NCBI GenBank assembly: GCA_965229635.1
Contig: OZ245894.1
Location: forward strand, 6,200,001-6,264,000
DNA length: 64,000 nt
Reading direction: 5' to 3'
Origin: BQJU01 sp965229635
GTDB lineage: Bacteria; Bacteroidota; Bacteroidia; Chitinophagales; Saprospiraceae
Part shown: positions 43,129-52,117 of the stretch, one piece after another
Numbering within the stretch: the stretch's first letter is position 1
Layout: every line of letters starts with the position of its first letter
Position numbers and translations under genes: made by a program
The notes under the pieces: generated by a model
The model's database searches: none
Seen by the model: only the letters and a program-made list of their open reading frames with translations
Told to the model about the DNA's origin: nothing

Positions 43129-44052
43129 TTACTGAACCAGTAATACAGAATCGACAGAGGTATTGAAGCCGGCAAAGACACCGTGCCCGTTTTCGATGTT
43201 GTTGTAGACAAAAACAGGTTCCGCAAAGGAGCTTCCCTCACTGTAATTTTGGCGGGTAATAGAGGAGTGGTACAGGTAATAATCTTCCGAAACGGTGCGG
43301 AATTCAACAAAAACCTTGCCCAAAATCTGGCGCGAAGGATCAATAGATACACTCAGGTTAAAATCATAGTCGCCGTTTAGCGGATCATCCTCAAGTAAGA
43401 GTCCACCGCCGAGGTAAGCCACGATCTTGTTGGTATTATTTTTAGGGCTAAACTCAATGGTTCGATAGGTGGTGCCGGTAATCACGGTATCCCCTACTCC
43501 ACCGGTGTAGTCCTGAATTTGCTGATAAATATTGAGGTGATAGTAATTAACTTCATTTTCTGGATCGTCAAACCCCATCCTTACACGATAGGAATAAGTG
43601 GTTTCGGTTTCATCTTCCTCAATCATCAGCTCACTGACTTCAAAAAAGGTCACTTCGATTTGCTCCGGAATGGTACTTTCCGCACGCACGGTTTCAAAGC
43701 CATCGGCTTCCACCTTGATCATGTAATCTACATTGACCTGAGGCACCAATCCGCGGGTAGTATAATAGGGAGGAAAGCGGGAAGAAGTAGGAATGACCAA
43801 CCTTAAGCGTTCAATCAATTGGCCACTGCCATAAATTTCTACTTTAGCATCAGAGATATACTCCTCAGCCGTATTGTCCAAAACAGCCTTGCTCTTGGAA
43901 ACCTGAACATTAATATCACCTGAATTGGAAAAATTGCTAAAGACGACCAGCTTTGGCTCAGGGTCTTCAAATCCTAAATCTACTTCGCGCTCACAGGTAG
44001 CCGATAGCAGTAATACGGAGAGCAAGAGCAGATAACTGGTCCGTTTCAGCAT
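43129..44052 (-). CDS. DUF4249 lipoprotein, partner of the TonB receptor
   Basis: A 307-residue lipoprotein with lipobox LSATC near residue 20. The domain starts REVDLGFEDPEPKLVVFSNFS, followed by VQVSKSKAVLDN and a beta-rich fold, as in DUF4249. Such genes usually sit directly behind TonB receptors and may encode surface partners in uptake; the ligand is unknown. It begins 40 bp after the receptor gene. A TATATTTG box overlapping the receptor stop (44092-44085, minus strand) could be an internal promoter, but no -33 element accompanies it. Confidence 0.87.
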   Translation of the reverse strand: MLKRTSYLLLLSVLLLSATCEREVDLGFEDPEPKLVVFSNFSNSGDINVQVSKSKAVLDNTAEEYISDAKVEIYGSGQLIERLRLVIPTSSRFPPYYTTRGLVPQVNVDYMIKVEADGFETVRAESTIPEQIEVTFFEVSELMIEEDETETTYSYRVRMGFDDPENEVNYYHLNIYQQIQDYTGGVGDTVITGTTYRTIEFSPKNNTNKIVAYLGGGLLLEDDPLNGDYDFNLSVSIDPSRQILGKVFVEFRTVSEDYYLYHSSITRQNYSEGSSFAEPVFVYNNIENGHGVFAGFNTSVDSVLLVQ

Positions 44053-44092
44053 AATGAGGCTTTTTTCACGAAGAAATAACCTAACAAATATA

Positions 44093-46762
44093 CTAAAATT
44101 TTAAAGAATAGTGTATGGAAGGTGTAATTGGAACCAAAAGAACCTGCACCGTTTGATTAATTTCGAGCAATTTATCGTTCTGATTGAGGTATCTTTTGCG
44201 AATGGTATTGTACAGCGGATTCCGGCGATTGTAAACGTTGTAGATACCAAAACTTAAGGCGTGTTGAAATTTCCCCGTTTCAAAGCTGTAATTTACCGTA
44301 ACATCAAGGTGGTGATACGGGGGCATGCGCTGGCCATTCTTTTTGCCATTGGCAAAGATTTCTTCCTGGATAACCGGCAGGTAATCGGTGAGTTGAATGG
44401 TGTATTTTTCCAAGGGCAGGGTGTAAGCAAAGCCCGAACTAAAGACCCAATTCGCAGAAGCGCTCCACTTTTTATTAAACTGATGACTAAGCACTATTTT
44501 TAAATCGTGTCTGCGATCATATTTAAAGGGATAGCGCTGACCAAAGAAAATGCGTTCAAACTGGCGGTCTGCTCTGGCCAGTCCGTAGCTAATCCAGCCA
44601 GTGGTACGTCCCTCTTTCTTTTTCAGGAAAAACTCCAGGCCATATGCTCTTCCTTTCCCGGAAGTGACATTATCCTCCCATCCGTTGAGAAAAAAAGCCC
44701 CTTCGGAAAAAGATAGCAGGTGATCCATCCATTTGTAATAGGCTTCCACTTCCAAAGAAACTCCGGGCAATAGGCTCACTTCTGCTCCCGCATCTACCTG
44801 ATTGGCCTCCTGCGGCCGGATATTGGTGGTAGAGGGAACCCACAAGTCGGTAGGCAGTCCGATACTCGAACTGGACAGCAAGTGAAGAAACTGAACCATA
44901 TTGCTGTAGGCCGCTTTAAAGGATAAATGATCATTGACCTTGTACAACACATTGATCCGCGGTTGAAGAGAACGGTAATTTCTGCTCCTCACGCTCTGGA
45001 TCATGGCGCGTAAGCCCAGATTGAAGGTCAGGCTTTTGCCCCACTGAAATTCGTGTTCTACATAAGCGGCATACTCATTGGCACTAATCGGCTTATTGCT
45101 TTGGGTGCTATCGATTTCATCCTCGATCTTGTTGTCGTAAAACAATACTCCCGGATTAAAAAACTGTCGATTAAAGCTCAGGCCAAACCGCAGGTAGTGA
45201 TCCGTTTTGGGAAAAAAATCGAAGTCCAGCTTAACGCCAAGGTCTTCGATACTGGACCGATAACGTCCCAGCGAATAACTCGACACCAGTGTTTGATTGA
45301 TATCCTGATTGACCAATGAATCCTGGCTCGTATAATCAAAACCTACATTAAAATTGCTGTAGGTCAACGCCGCATTGGCAAATAGCTTATCACTGAGCAC
45401 ATGGTTCCAGCGGAATGCGCCCACCTGATTGCCCCAGTAGAGGTTTTCCTCATAGCCCTGGTCAATGCGGTAATTATCAATGCCCCCCGAGGTACTCAAG
45501 CTCACAAGGTCGGAACGAGACCCCGTATTGGCAAAACGATCACTGCCCCGATAATAACTGAAGTAGATCTTATCAGCATCAGAGAAGGCGAAGTTCAATT
45601 TAGCGTTGAGGTCGTAGAATTTGTAGCTGGTATAGCCGCCTTCTCCTCTCCTTTCTTTTTCCTTGCGGGAATAGGGCTGTAGGTACAAGTCGAGAAAGGA
45701 ACCGCGACCAGAAACAAAGAAGGAGCTTTTATCCTTGATGATCGGGCCTTCCATGGAAAGTCCGGAGGTTAACATACCCAGGTCGGCCTGGGCCTTGTAA
45801 TCTTTTTTATTGCCTTCCTTGGTTCGCACATCCAGCACTGAAGAAATACGCCCTCCATAACGCGCCGGAAAGCCACCTTTCACCAACTTGGCCGTACGCA
45901 CGGCATTGGTATTAAAGATTGAAAAAACACCCGCAGCGTGTGAAATATTATAAACGGGTACACCGTCGATAAGGACAAGGTTTTGGCCGGGATTTCCGCC
46001 CCTGACGTGAATACCTCCCACTCCATCAGTACCGGTTTGCACTCCCGGGAGCAGATAAGCAGTCCGTACCAGATCGGACTCGCCGGCCAGTTTGGGTAAC
46101 TGCTCCACATCATTGATTTGGATGTAGTCAGTACTACTGCCATCGGGCTTTTGGGCAAAAGTAGAATCCGATCCAATCACCAAAACCTCCGCCAGGGTTA
46201 GCGAGGGCTTCAGGGGGATATTTTCTTTGCGGTTGGCGTCCAATACAAAATAGCGGACTGATGGCACGTAGCCCAGGTAGGCGAAAGTAAGCTCTACCGG
46301 TCCACCGGCCAGGGTAAGACTGTAAAAGCCATAGGCATTGGTCACCGTTCCGCGCTGACTATTGCGTTCATAAACACTTGCCCCGATCAGTCGCTCGCCG
46401 GTTTGCCCATCTTCCAGGAAGCCGCTAATGGTAAATTCACGGGTAGCCGTAGGCTCGTCCACATTTTTGAAAAGTACCACCTGGTCGCCAATCACTTTAT
46501 AGCTTACGTCCGTGCCGTCAAAGATAGCCTTGAGCACTTGTCGCAGGGGCTCTCGCCTCATCCGAAGCGTAACCAGTTTCTGGGGAAGAATTTCGTTGCT
46601 GAAGATGAGTTTTACTTCATTTTGATCAATGAGTTTATAAAGCGCTTCATCAACAGCTACGTTTTTAACCACGAGTGTTACCTGCTGATCCAGTACATTC
46701 TGGCCAGTGGCAAAAAAGAACGTCAGTAGAAAATATGAAAGAAGCAGTAGCTGTCGGTTCAT
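44093..46762 (-). CDS. TonB-dependent receptor with N-terminal STN signalling domain (FecA-like)
   Basis: Outer-membrane transporter that can also signal to an anti-sigma factor. From ATG at 46762 there are 889 residues: signal peptide (QLLLLSYFLLTFFFATG), STN/secretin-like domain (about 25-105), carboxypeptidase-regulatory-like domain (about 115-195), plug (GIHVRGGNPGQNLVLIDG) and a barrel ending SIHYSLKF. The longer frame to 46837 is rejected because a promoter (46807-46837) lies inside it. With the ECF sigma and FecR genes upstream this forms a cell-surface signalling unit. The substrate is not evident; nothing here points to siderophores in particular. Confidence 0.92.
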   Translation of the reverse strand: MNRQLLLLSYFLLTFFFATGQNVLDQQVTLVVKNVAVDEALYKLIDQNEVKLIFSNEILPQKLVTLRMRREPLRQVLKAIFDGTDVSYKVIGDQVVLFKNVDEPTATREFTISGFLEDGQTGERLIGASVYERNSQRGTVTNAYGFYSLTLAGGPVELTFAYLGYVPSVRYFVLDANRKENIPLKPSLTLAEVLVIGSDSTFAQKPDGSSTDYIQINDVEQLPKLAGESDLVRTAYLLPGVQTGTDGVGGIHVRGGNPGQNLVLIDGVPVYNISHAAGVFSIFNTNAVRTAKLVKGGFPARYGGRISSVLDVRTKEGNKKDYKAQADLGMLTSGLSMEGPIIKDKSSFFVSGRGSFLDLYLQPYSRKEKERRGEGGYTSYKFYDLNAKLNFAFSDADKIYFSYYRGSDRFANTGSRSDLVSLSTSGGIDNYRIDQGYEENLYWGNQVGAFRWNHVLSDKLFANAALTYSNFNVGFDYTSQDSLVNQDINQTLVSSYSLGRYRSSIEDLGVKLDFDFFPKTDHYLRFGLSFNRQFFNPGVLFYDNKIEDEIDSTQSNKPISANEYAAYVEHEFQWGKSLTFNLGLRAMIQSVRSRNYRSLQPRINVLYKVNDHLSFKAAYSNMVQFLHLLSSSSIGLPTDLWVPSTTNIRPQEANQVDAGAEVSLLPGVSLEVEAYYKWMDHLLSFSEGAFFLNGWEDNVTSGKGRAYGLEFFLKKKEGRTTGWISYGLARADRQFERIFFGQRYPFKYDRRHDLKIVLSHQFNKKWSASANWVFSSGFAYTLPLEKYTIQLTDYLPVIQEEIFANGKKNGQRMPPYHHLDVTVNYSFETGKFQHALSFGIYNVYNRRNPLYNTIRKRYLNQNDKLLEINQTVQVLLVPITPSIHYSLKF

Positions 46763-46806
46763 CTCATTAATTATGCCGCAATTGCGCATTCCGCCGCGCT
46801 GGTTCT

Positions 46807-46837
46807 CAAAGATAAGCGGAATTGGGTACTTATACAA
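46807..46837 (-). promoter_or_regulatory. Promoter of the STN-type TonB receptor gene
   Basis: On the minus strand, TTG (46837-46835), a 20-bp spacer, then TATCTTTG (46814-46807), 45 bp before the chosen ATG. It abuts the long hairpin at 46838-46878. It indicates that the receptor gene is transcribed separately from fecR, at least in part. Confidence 0.55.
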
Positions 46838-46878
46838 TGAATAAACCTTATCACAATCAGAATGATAAGGTTTATTCA
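46838..46878. other. Strong hairpin between fecR and the TonB receptor gene
   Basis: Perfect 16-bp arms (TGAATAAACCTTATCA and its complement) around a 9-nt loop. No T-run follows in either direction. It touches the -33 element of the receptor promoter, so it could be an operator or a sigma-specific control element as well as an RNA hairpin at the fecR 3' end. Confidence 0.6.
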
Positions 46879-46930
46879 GCCCACAACAAAGGACCGTAAA
46901 AGTTATGCCTTTTTTTATCTATTGAAGAGC

Positions 46931-47878
46931 CTATTCACATTCTCCTCCACGTATCATGTAAACCTCATTGGCCTTTTGCTCGACGATTTCCGCATTAAAG
47001 GCTTCCGCCAAAGCATCTAACACTACGCTCAATTCCTCATTGTCAAAATTCGAATTAAACAGGCAATCTTCCAGGTAGTCGTCTTCCAGGGTAAGTTGGA
47101 TATGGTAATAACGAGACACCGCTTTTACCACATTCTTCATTGGCGTTTTGCGAAATTCCAGTGTATTGGTTTTCCACGCCAGTGAAGTTAGGCTCTCCAC
47201 TTCTTCTTTCATCACCTGCTGCCGGTCATGCTGATAAATGGCCTTTTGGTTGGCTCTCAAATCCATATCGCGACTGGCATTATTGACGCGAAAGCGCACA
47301 TGTCCTGATTCAACTTCTACTTCGGTGATGGGTTCATTTTCATAGGCCCTAACATTAAATGAGGTACCTACGACCTTTACCTCCGCGTGTTCGGTGCGTA
47401 TAACGAAGGGCTGCGCCGGATTATGACTTACGTCAAAATAGGCTTCACCGTGCAGAAGCACCTCTCGCTTGAGTTGTCCGGAAAAAGATTTCGGATATTC
47501 CAGGCGGCTGTTTTTATTCAATACCACCATGGAGCCGTCCTCCAGTGTAACTTCCTTAGGAGCATCCATCAAATTAACGATAGTCTGTGTGGAATCACCC
47601 AGCAAACTTCTGATGCTCAAACCACACACCAATAGCAGTGCAATAGCGGCGGCGATGCCCATCCAGCGTCTGCGATTAGACTGCATCGACACTACCCGGC
47701 CCGTTTCGTTGGCAGCCATACGATCCTTTAGGCGAGAAAGTCCGCCCTCAACATTGGGTTGGTACCCCGATTTGTAGGATTCGGTCAGGCGCCACAAGCC
47801 CTGCAGCTCAGACTCCGGTATGTCCGGGTTGTGTTTGCTCCATCTGTTAAATCCACTCCGTTCCTTCTGATTTTCCAT
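46931..47878 (-). CDS. FecR-type anti-sigma factor / signal transducer
   Basis: Inner-membrane protein that links the TonB receptor STN domain to the ECF sigma factor. The 315-residue protein has a cytoplasmic N-terminal part (about 1-80), one membrane helix (about 87-107, MGIAAAIALLLVCGLSI), a FecR domain (VNLMDAPKEVTLEDGSMVVLNKNSRLEYPKSF, EVLLHGEAYFDV, FNVRAYENEP) and a C-terminal STN-like DUF4974 domain (about 240-310). It lies between the sigma gene (149 bp upstream) and the receptor gene. Confidence 0.93.
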   Translation of the reverse strand: MENQKERSGFNRWSKHNPDIPESELQGLWRLTESYKSGYQPNVEGGLSRLKDRMAANETGRVVSMQSNRRRWMGIAAAIALLLVCGLSIRSLLGDSTQTIVNLMDAPKEVTLEDGSMVVLNKNSRLEYPKSFSGQLKREVLLHGEAYFDVSHNPAQPFVIRTEHAEVKVVGTSFNVRAYENEPITEVEVESGHVRFRVNNASRDMDLRANQKAIYQHDRQQVMKEEVESLTSLAWKTNTLEFRKTPMKNVVKAVSRYYHIQLTLEDDYLEDCLFNSNFDNEELSVVLDALAEAFNAEIVEQKANEVYMIRGGECE

Positions 47879-48027
47879 AGGTCTTTTGTACTTACAGCTT
47901 TTTCTTTCGATGGAATAGACACCAATTAAGTGTTTTTCCCCTACTCTATATTTTCTTTTTTTTGAAAATAAACTTTTATGTCAGCCAGTTAACATTTGCA
48001 AAGGCACATACTCCCCAAATCCGCCAG

Positions 48028-48576
48028 CTACTGCAAATAACCACTGAGTTCAGCCCTCAGTATTTTCAGGGCTTTTGAAACCTGATTTTCAACGGTCTTT
48101 ACCGAAATATCCAATTGATCGGCAATCTCCTGATACGACATTTCCTCGTATCGACTCAGTACAAAAACCACCCGGCACCGATCCGGGAGACCATCGATAA
48201 CCTCATCAATCCGGGATTGCAGTTCCGCGGCTTCCATCTTCTGTACCACGCTATTGATCTTGCTTTCCTGCACCGGGGCACGATCTTCATCTTCAAACTT
48301 GATTTTCTGATCCCGGATGAAGTTGAGTGCCTTATTCACCGCAGCTCGGCGCAGGTAGGCCTTTATTGAAATATTGATATTCAATTGATCTTTCTTTCGC
48401 CAAAGCTCGTAAAAGACATCCTGCACCAGATCTTCCACCAGGCTGGGATCACCGAGAATCTTGTAGACGGCCTGGCAGAGGTAGGCATAGTACATTTGAA
48501 ACAAGAGCTCGATGGCTTTTTCACCATCAGCTTGCATCAAATCCTTTAATTCCTGGTCATTTAGTGTAGGGCGCAA
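48028..48576 (-). CDS. ECF sigma factor, Bacteroidota FecI-like
   Basis: A 182-residue sigma-70 family protein with region 2 (LVEDLVQDVFYELWRKKDQL) and region 4 (LPDRCRVVFVLSRYEEMSYQEIADQL and a final TVENQVSKALKIL helix), and no regions 1 or 3. It belongs with the FecR and STN-receptor genes downstream and would direct their transcription when the receptor is engaged. A TACTTTTG box at 48633-48626 (minus strand) is a possible -7 element of its own gene, without a clear -33. Confidence 0.93.
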   Translation of the reverse strand: MRPTLNDQELKDLMQADGEKAIELLFQMYYAYLCQAVYKILGDPSLVEDLVQDVFYELWRKKDQLNINISIKAYLRRAAVNKALNFIRDQKIKFEDEDRAPVQESKINSVVQKMEAAELQSRIDEVIDGLPDRCRVVFVLSRYEEMSYQEIADQLDISVKTVENQVSKALKILRAELSGYLQ

Positions 48577-48772
48577 AGAGATTCTGGTTTATAATGAATA
48601 CACTGACATCTTTCGGGAAATCACACAAAAGTAGGGGAATATTTTTTCTTCTCGTGATTTCCCCCCTTTAAAATTACCAGTACATTCGTTTGAAAAAACA
48701 AAAAATATAAAATACCTTAACGCTTCTTTTCAAATAAATCAACTAAACAAGTTTAACAAGATCACCGAGACC

Positions 48773-50302
48773 ATGAAAAAACTTCTACTATTAGTAGCTA
48801 CATTGATTGTTCCGATTTTGACGTTTGCTCAGGAGGTAGAGAAGGGCCTTGACGAGAAAATTAACGATGCTTTTCAACCGATAACCGATGTGGTGGAGGG
48901 AATCGTATTTTACTCCGTAAAACTGGCAGGAACAGATAGCAGTGCGATGCCGATCGTCATCATACTCCTGCTGACCTGTGCCACTGTATTTACGATCTAT
49001 TTCGGATTTGTGCAATTCCGGCGTTTTAAGCTGGCCATTGATACCGTAAGAGGAAAATATTCCGATCCCAACAACGCCGGTGAAGTTTCTCACTTTCAGG
49101 CACTAACCGCTGCCCTTTCCGGCACGGTCGGATTGGGTAACATTGCCGGGGTGGCGATCGCCATTTCACTGGGTGGCCCGGGAGCTACCTTCTGGATGAT
49201 CCTGGCCGGACTGTTGGGTATGGCTTCCAAGTTTACAGAGTGTACCCTCGGTGTTAAGTACCGCGATATTGGTCCAGACGGCACCGTTTATGGTGGCCCT
49301 ATGTACTACCTTACCAAAGGGCTTAAGGAAAGAAACATGGAAGGACTCGGTAAGGTGCTGGCGGTGTTTTTTGCCATTATGTGTGTAGGGGGTTCGTTTG
49401 GTGGAGGAAATATGTTTCAGGCCAACCAGGCTGCTCAACAGTTTAATAGTATGATTGGTGCTTCTTCGGGAGCTGCCGGACTTATGTTTGGTCTATTTAT
49501 GGCTACCATCGTTGCCATCGTAATTATTGGTGGTATTAAAAGAATTGGTGCCGTTACCGAAAAGGTAGTGCCCTTTATGTGTGGCATTTACGTGTTGGCG
49601 GCGCTGATTATCATTTTTGCACACTTCAACGAAATTCCCTGGGCTTTCGGTCAAATTATCGGCGGCGCATTTTCACCAGAAGGTATTGCTGGTGGTATCA
49701 TTGGTGTATTGGTGCAAGGATTCCGCCGGGCAGCATTTTCTAATGAGGCGGGTGTCGGTTCTGCAGCGATTGCACACTCGGCAGTGAAAACCGACCATGC
49801 AGCCAGTGAGGGTGTTGTTGCCCTTTTGGAGCCACTGATCGATACGGTAATTGTTTGTACCATGACCGCACTGGTTATCATCATTACCAACGGTGATGGC
49901 AGCATCATGACTTACGGTGTACCGGAAGGAGATGGTGTACTGGCTACATCCAGAGCTTTCTCTTCTGTTTTACCGGGCTTTTCCTATATCCTGACCATTG
50001 CCGTGGTATTGTTTGCTTTTTCCACTATGTTGTCCTGGTCTTACTACGGTCTGCAAAGCTGGATGTTCCTCTTTGGCAGAAGCAAAGCTGCTGACTATAC
50101 CTATAAAATCCTGTTTTGTGTGTTTGTTGTCATCGGATCAGCGGCAAGTTTGGGAGCAGTTGTGGGCTTTTCAGATGCGATGATCTTTGCCATGTCCGTA
50201 CCCAACCTGATCGGGCTATTGCTGCTCATGCCAAAAGTTAGAGAAGAACTCAACAAATACCTTGGAGATATCAAATCGGGTGTAATCAAGACCTATAAGT
50301 AA
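48773..50302 (+). CDS. Sodium:alanine (AGCS-family) symporter
   Basis: Inner-membrane Na+/amino-acid symporter. The 509-residue protein has about 11 membrane segments and AGCS signatures: FQALTAALSGTVGLGNIAGVA, GGPGATFWMILAGLLGMASKF and GFRRAAFSNEAGVGSAAIAHS. The N-terminal 19 residues look like an added signal peptide followed by a soluble stretch, as in many Bacteroidota members. A weak promoter is possible upstream: TTTG at 48689-48692, a 20-bp spacer, then TACCTTAA. A good terminator follows at 50315-50364. The gene stands alone. Confidence 0.93.
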   Translation: MKKLLLLVATLIVPILTFAQEVEKGLDEKINDAFQPITDVVEGIVFYSVKLAGTDSSAMPIVIILLLTCATVFTIYFGFVQFRRFKLAIDTVRGKYSDPNNAGEVSHFQALTAALSGTVGLGNIAGVAIAISLGGPGATFWMILAGLLGMASKFTECTLGVKYRDIGPDGTVYGGPMYYLTKGLKERNMEGLGKVLAVFFAIMCVGGSFGGGNMFQANQAAQQFNSMIGASSGAAGLMFGLFMATIVAIVIIGGIKRIGAVTEKVVPFMCGIYVLAALIIIFAHFNEIPWAFGQIIGGAFSPEGIAGGIIGVLVQGFRRAAFSNEAGVGSAAIAHSAVKTDHAASEGVVALLEPLIDTVIVCTMTALVIIITNGDGSIMTYGVPEGDGVLATSRAFSSVLPGFSYILTIAVVLFAFSTMLSWSYYGLQSWMFLFGRSKAADYTYKILFCVFVVIGSAASLGAVVGFSDAMIFAMSVPNLIGLLLLMPKVREELNKYLGDIKSGVIKTYK

Positions 50303-50314
50303 TCAGGTAATCCA

Positions 50315-50364
50315 AATAAGGGAGGCGGTTTCTGAATATCAGGCACCGCCTCTCTTATTTTTTT
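50315..50364 (+). terminator. Rho-independent terminator of the AGCS symporter gene
   Basis: Stem of 15 bp with one mismatch (AATAAGGGAGGCGGT against ACCGCCTCTCTTATT), a 15-nt loop and a run of seven T at 50358-50364. It lies between convergent genes, and the A-tract in the left arm may help stop the opposite strand as well. Confidence 0.85.
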
Positions 50365-50366
50365 CC

Positions 50367-51341
50367 CTACTCATTCAACCCTCTCAAATCCGGCTCCACC
50401 CAGCGGCTCCGGGCCTCTACCGAAAAAAGGTATTTACGACTGTAATATTTAAAAGGAAGGTTTTTGCTGGCATACGGGCTATCCAGGAAGGTTTGCAGGG
50501 TGTAATCGAACGGATGTTTCTTGCCAAACTTTTGCAGAAACTGATCCAGTATTTCCACCCAAAACACCGTAAGGGTCTCATGATAACCACGGGTGGTGTT
50601 ATTGGGCACACCGGTGGCATTATTATAGGCGATGATTCCCGAACGCAATTTGCATAGGGCCTCAGCACGTGAATGATGATACAGGTACCAAAGTCCCACA
50701 CTGAGGTGTGCTTCGTGCGTCCAATCTGACAGAGGCAGGCTAAGGCATTCAAATGCATTAATTAGTGAAAAGGGATGCCCATCAGGTTGCCGGTACTCGG
50801 TCTGTAATAAACCAAAAGCCTGAAGGTCTCTCGATATTCCCTTTTCAATATAACGCCGACTGAGATACCCCTCTCCGCTAAAACCAAACTTGCGCATGAT
50901 GGCCAGCGATGGTTGATTTCCGGGGGTCACAAAAGCCTCGATCCGGATCAGGTTCATCTCGTTGAAGCCAATCGCAATTACCTTTTCCAATGCCTCCGAC
51001 ATCAGGCCCTGCTGCATAAATTCCTCCTTTTGAATACCGTAGCCAAGTTCGGCACGCCGGTGGGGAATAATCCATTGGTGAAAACCCACATCGCCAATGT
51101 TTGTACCGGTAGCTTTATCGATCATCAACCAGTATCGAAAAGAAAGGCGATCGTTATGCACCATCACCACCTCATATCGGTAGCGGTGGTCCAGCAGTTC
51201 AAGTGTATTGCCGGTACAAAAAAAGTCAGCAAGTTGTTGATGGGTGAATTCATTGAATATAAGCTTCTGTATCCTCGGGTTGACTTCCCGCAGGATCAAT
51301 CGCTCAGTTTCATAGAAGGGTAAAGTGGCTTTTTCCAACAT
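50367..51341 (-). CDS. GNAT acetyltransferase fused to a C-terminal WTHEAH/GYHET domain
   Basis: Two-part protein of 324 residues. Residues about 1-185 are a RimJ/RimL-like GNAT acetyltransferase, with the acetyl-CoA loop at QKEEFMQQGLMSEALEKVI and the later MRKFGFSGEGYLSRRYIEKG. Residues about 190-324 form a separate domain with the motif WTHEAHLSVGLWYL (H209, E210, H212), GYHETLTVFW (H254, E255) and a conserved R/N-rich middle. I know this second part only as a hypothetical stand-alone protein in Bacteroidota. The clustered His/Glu residues could bind metal. Acceptor and function are unknown. Confidence 0.78.
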   Translation of the reverse strand: MLEKATLPFYETERLILREVNPRIQKLIFNEFTHQQLADFFCTGNTLELLDHRYRYEVVMVHNDRLSFRYWLMIDKATGTNIGDVGFHQWIIPHRRAELGYGIQKEEFMQQGLMSEALEKVIAIGFNEMNLIRIEAFVTPGNQPSLAIMRKFGFSGEGYLSRRYIEKGISRDLQAFGLLQTEYRQPDGHPFSLINAFECLSLPLSDWTHEAHLSVGLWYLYHHSRAEALCKLRSGIIAYNNATGVPNNTTRGYHETLTVFWVEILDQFLQKFGKKHPFDYTLQTFLDSPYASKNLPFKYYSRKYLFSVEARSRWVEPDLRGLNE

Positions 51342-51424
51342 ACTAAAAGGTCCTTTGGTGGCATAAATTTAAAATTCCACTTTAATAAACCTAAGTATAA
51401 AGCAAAAAATACCGCTACGGCACT

Positions 51425-52108
51425 TTAAACTACAGATTTGTGACGACGGAGACTGACGGCACCGTCCAGCGGTTGCAGCGGGTAGGGAAAGATACGATAC
51501 TGCAAAAAGTACCAGACTATAGCAATGAGGGTCCCGATCAAGGCGCCCAGGTAAATGTCCTGGAAGAAATGCTGTACCAAATAGACCCTGGAAAGACCAA
51601 CCATCAGGGCAATAGCAAACAAGAGGACTGCACCTATTTTCTTTGATGGCAAACAAAAAGCAAGGAAGGCATACAAGGCAAAAGCCGACATGGTATGCCC
51701 GGATGGGAAGCTATTGGCACCACCATTGAGGGTCACGCCTTCAACCGTCGTGATGGTTTCAAAAATACCTTGTTTATTAAAATAGAGATAGGGGCGATCA
51801 TGAGCAAAAACCTGTTTGGCCAAAAAGGCTACGATCGTTACCGACAGGCCCAGAAAAGGGACCACCAGTGCCTGTCGATAGCTGTAAAAAAGTAGTAGAA
51901 TCAGAATGAAGAAATAGGCAAATTCTTCTCCGAGCTTGGTGCCGTACCTGAAAATCCAGTTGCCAACAACGGTGCGATTGTCACTAAAGAAATAAATGAC
52001 ATCCCCCTGTTCTATAGTCAACAGCAGAAGCCCTCCCAGCACGGCAAACACCATGATCATGATCAAAAACAAACGATTTTCCCGAAGGAAAGCAGATAAC
52101 GTCATCAT
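51425..52108 (-). CDS. PAP2-family membrane phosphatase
   Basis: Integral membrane phosphatase of 227 residues with about six helices. The three acid-phosphatase signatures are present: KQVFAHDRPY (motif 1), NSFPSGHTMSAF (motif 2) and SRVYLVQHFFQDIYLGALIG (motif 3, with the nucleophile-activating His/Asp). It probably dephosphorylates a lipid pyrophosphate such as undecaprenyl-PP or lipid A; which one cannot be told. It follows the LptF/LptG gene by 9 bp, so an envelope role is likely. Confidence 0.9.
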   Translation of the reverse strand: MMTLSAFLRENRLFLIMIMVFAVLGGLLLLTIEQGDVIYFFSDNRTVVGNWIFRYGTKLGEEFAYFFILILLLFYSYRQALVVPFLGLSVTIVAFLAKQVFAHDRPYLYFNKQGIFETITTVEGVTLNGGANSFPSGHTMSAFALYAFLAFCLPSKKIGAVLLFAIALMVGLSRVYLVQHFFQDIYLGALIGTLIAIVWYFLQYRIFPYPLQPLDGAVSLRRHKSVV

Positions 52109-52117
52109 TGGGATAAC

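Noticed and set aside
42935..43135. A 66-codon frame inside the foldback element
   Set aside because: It lies wholly in a palindrome with no recognisable domain, and an equally long frame exists on the other strand.
46763..46837. Longer start of the TonB receptor
   Set aside because: The extension precedes a clear signal peptide and contains the likely promoter, so it would not be transcribed.
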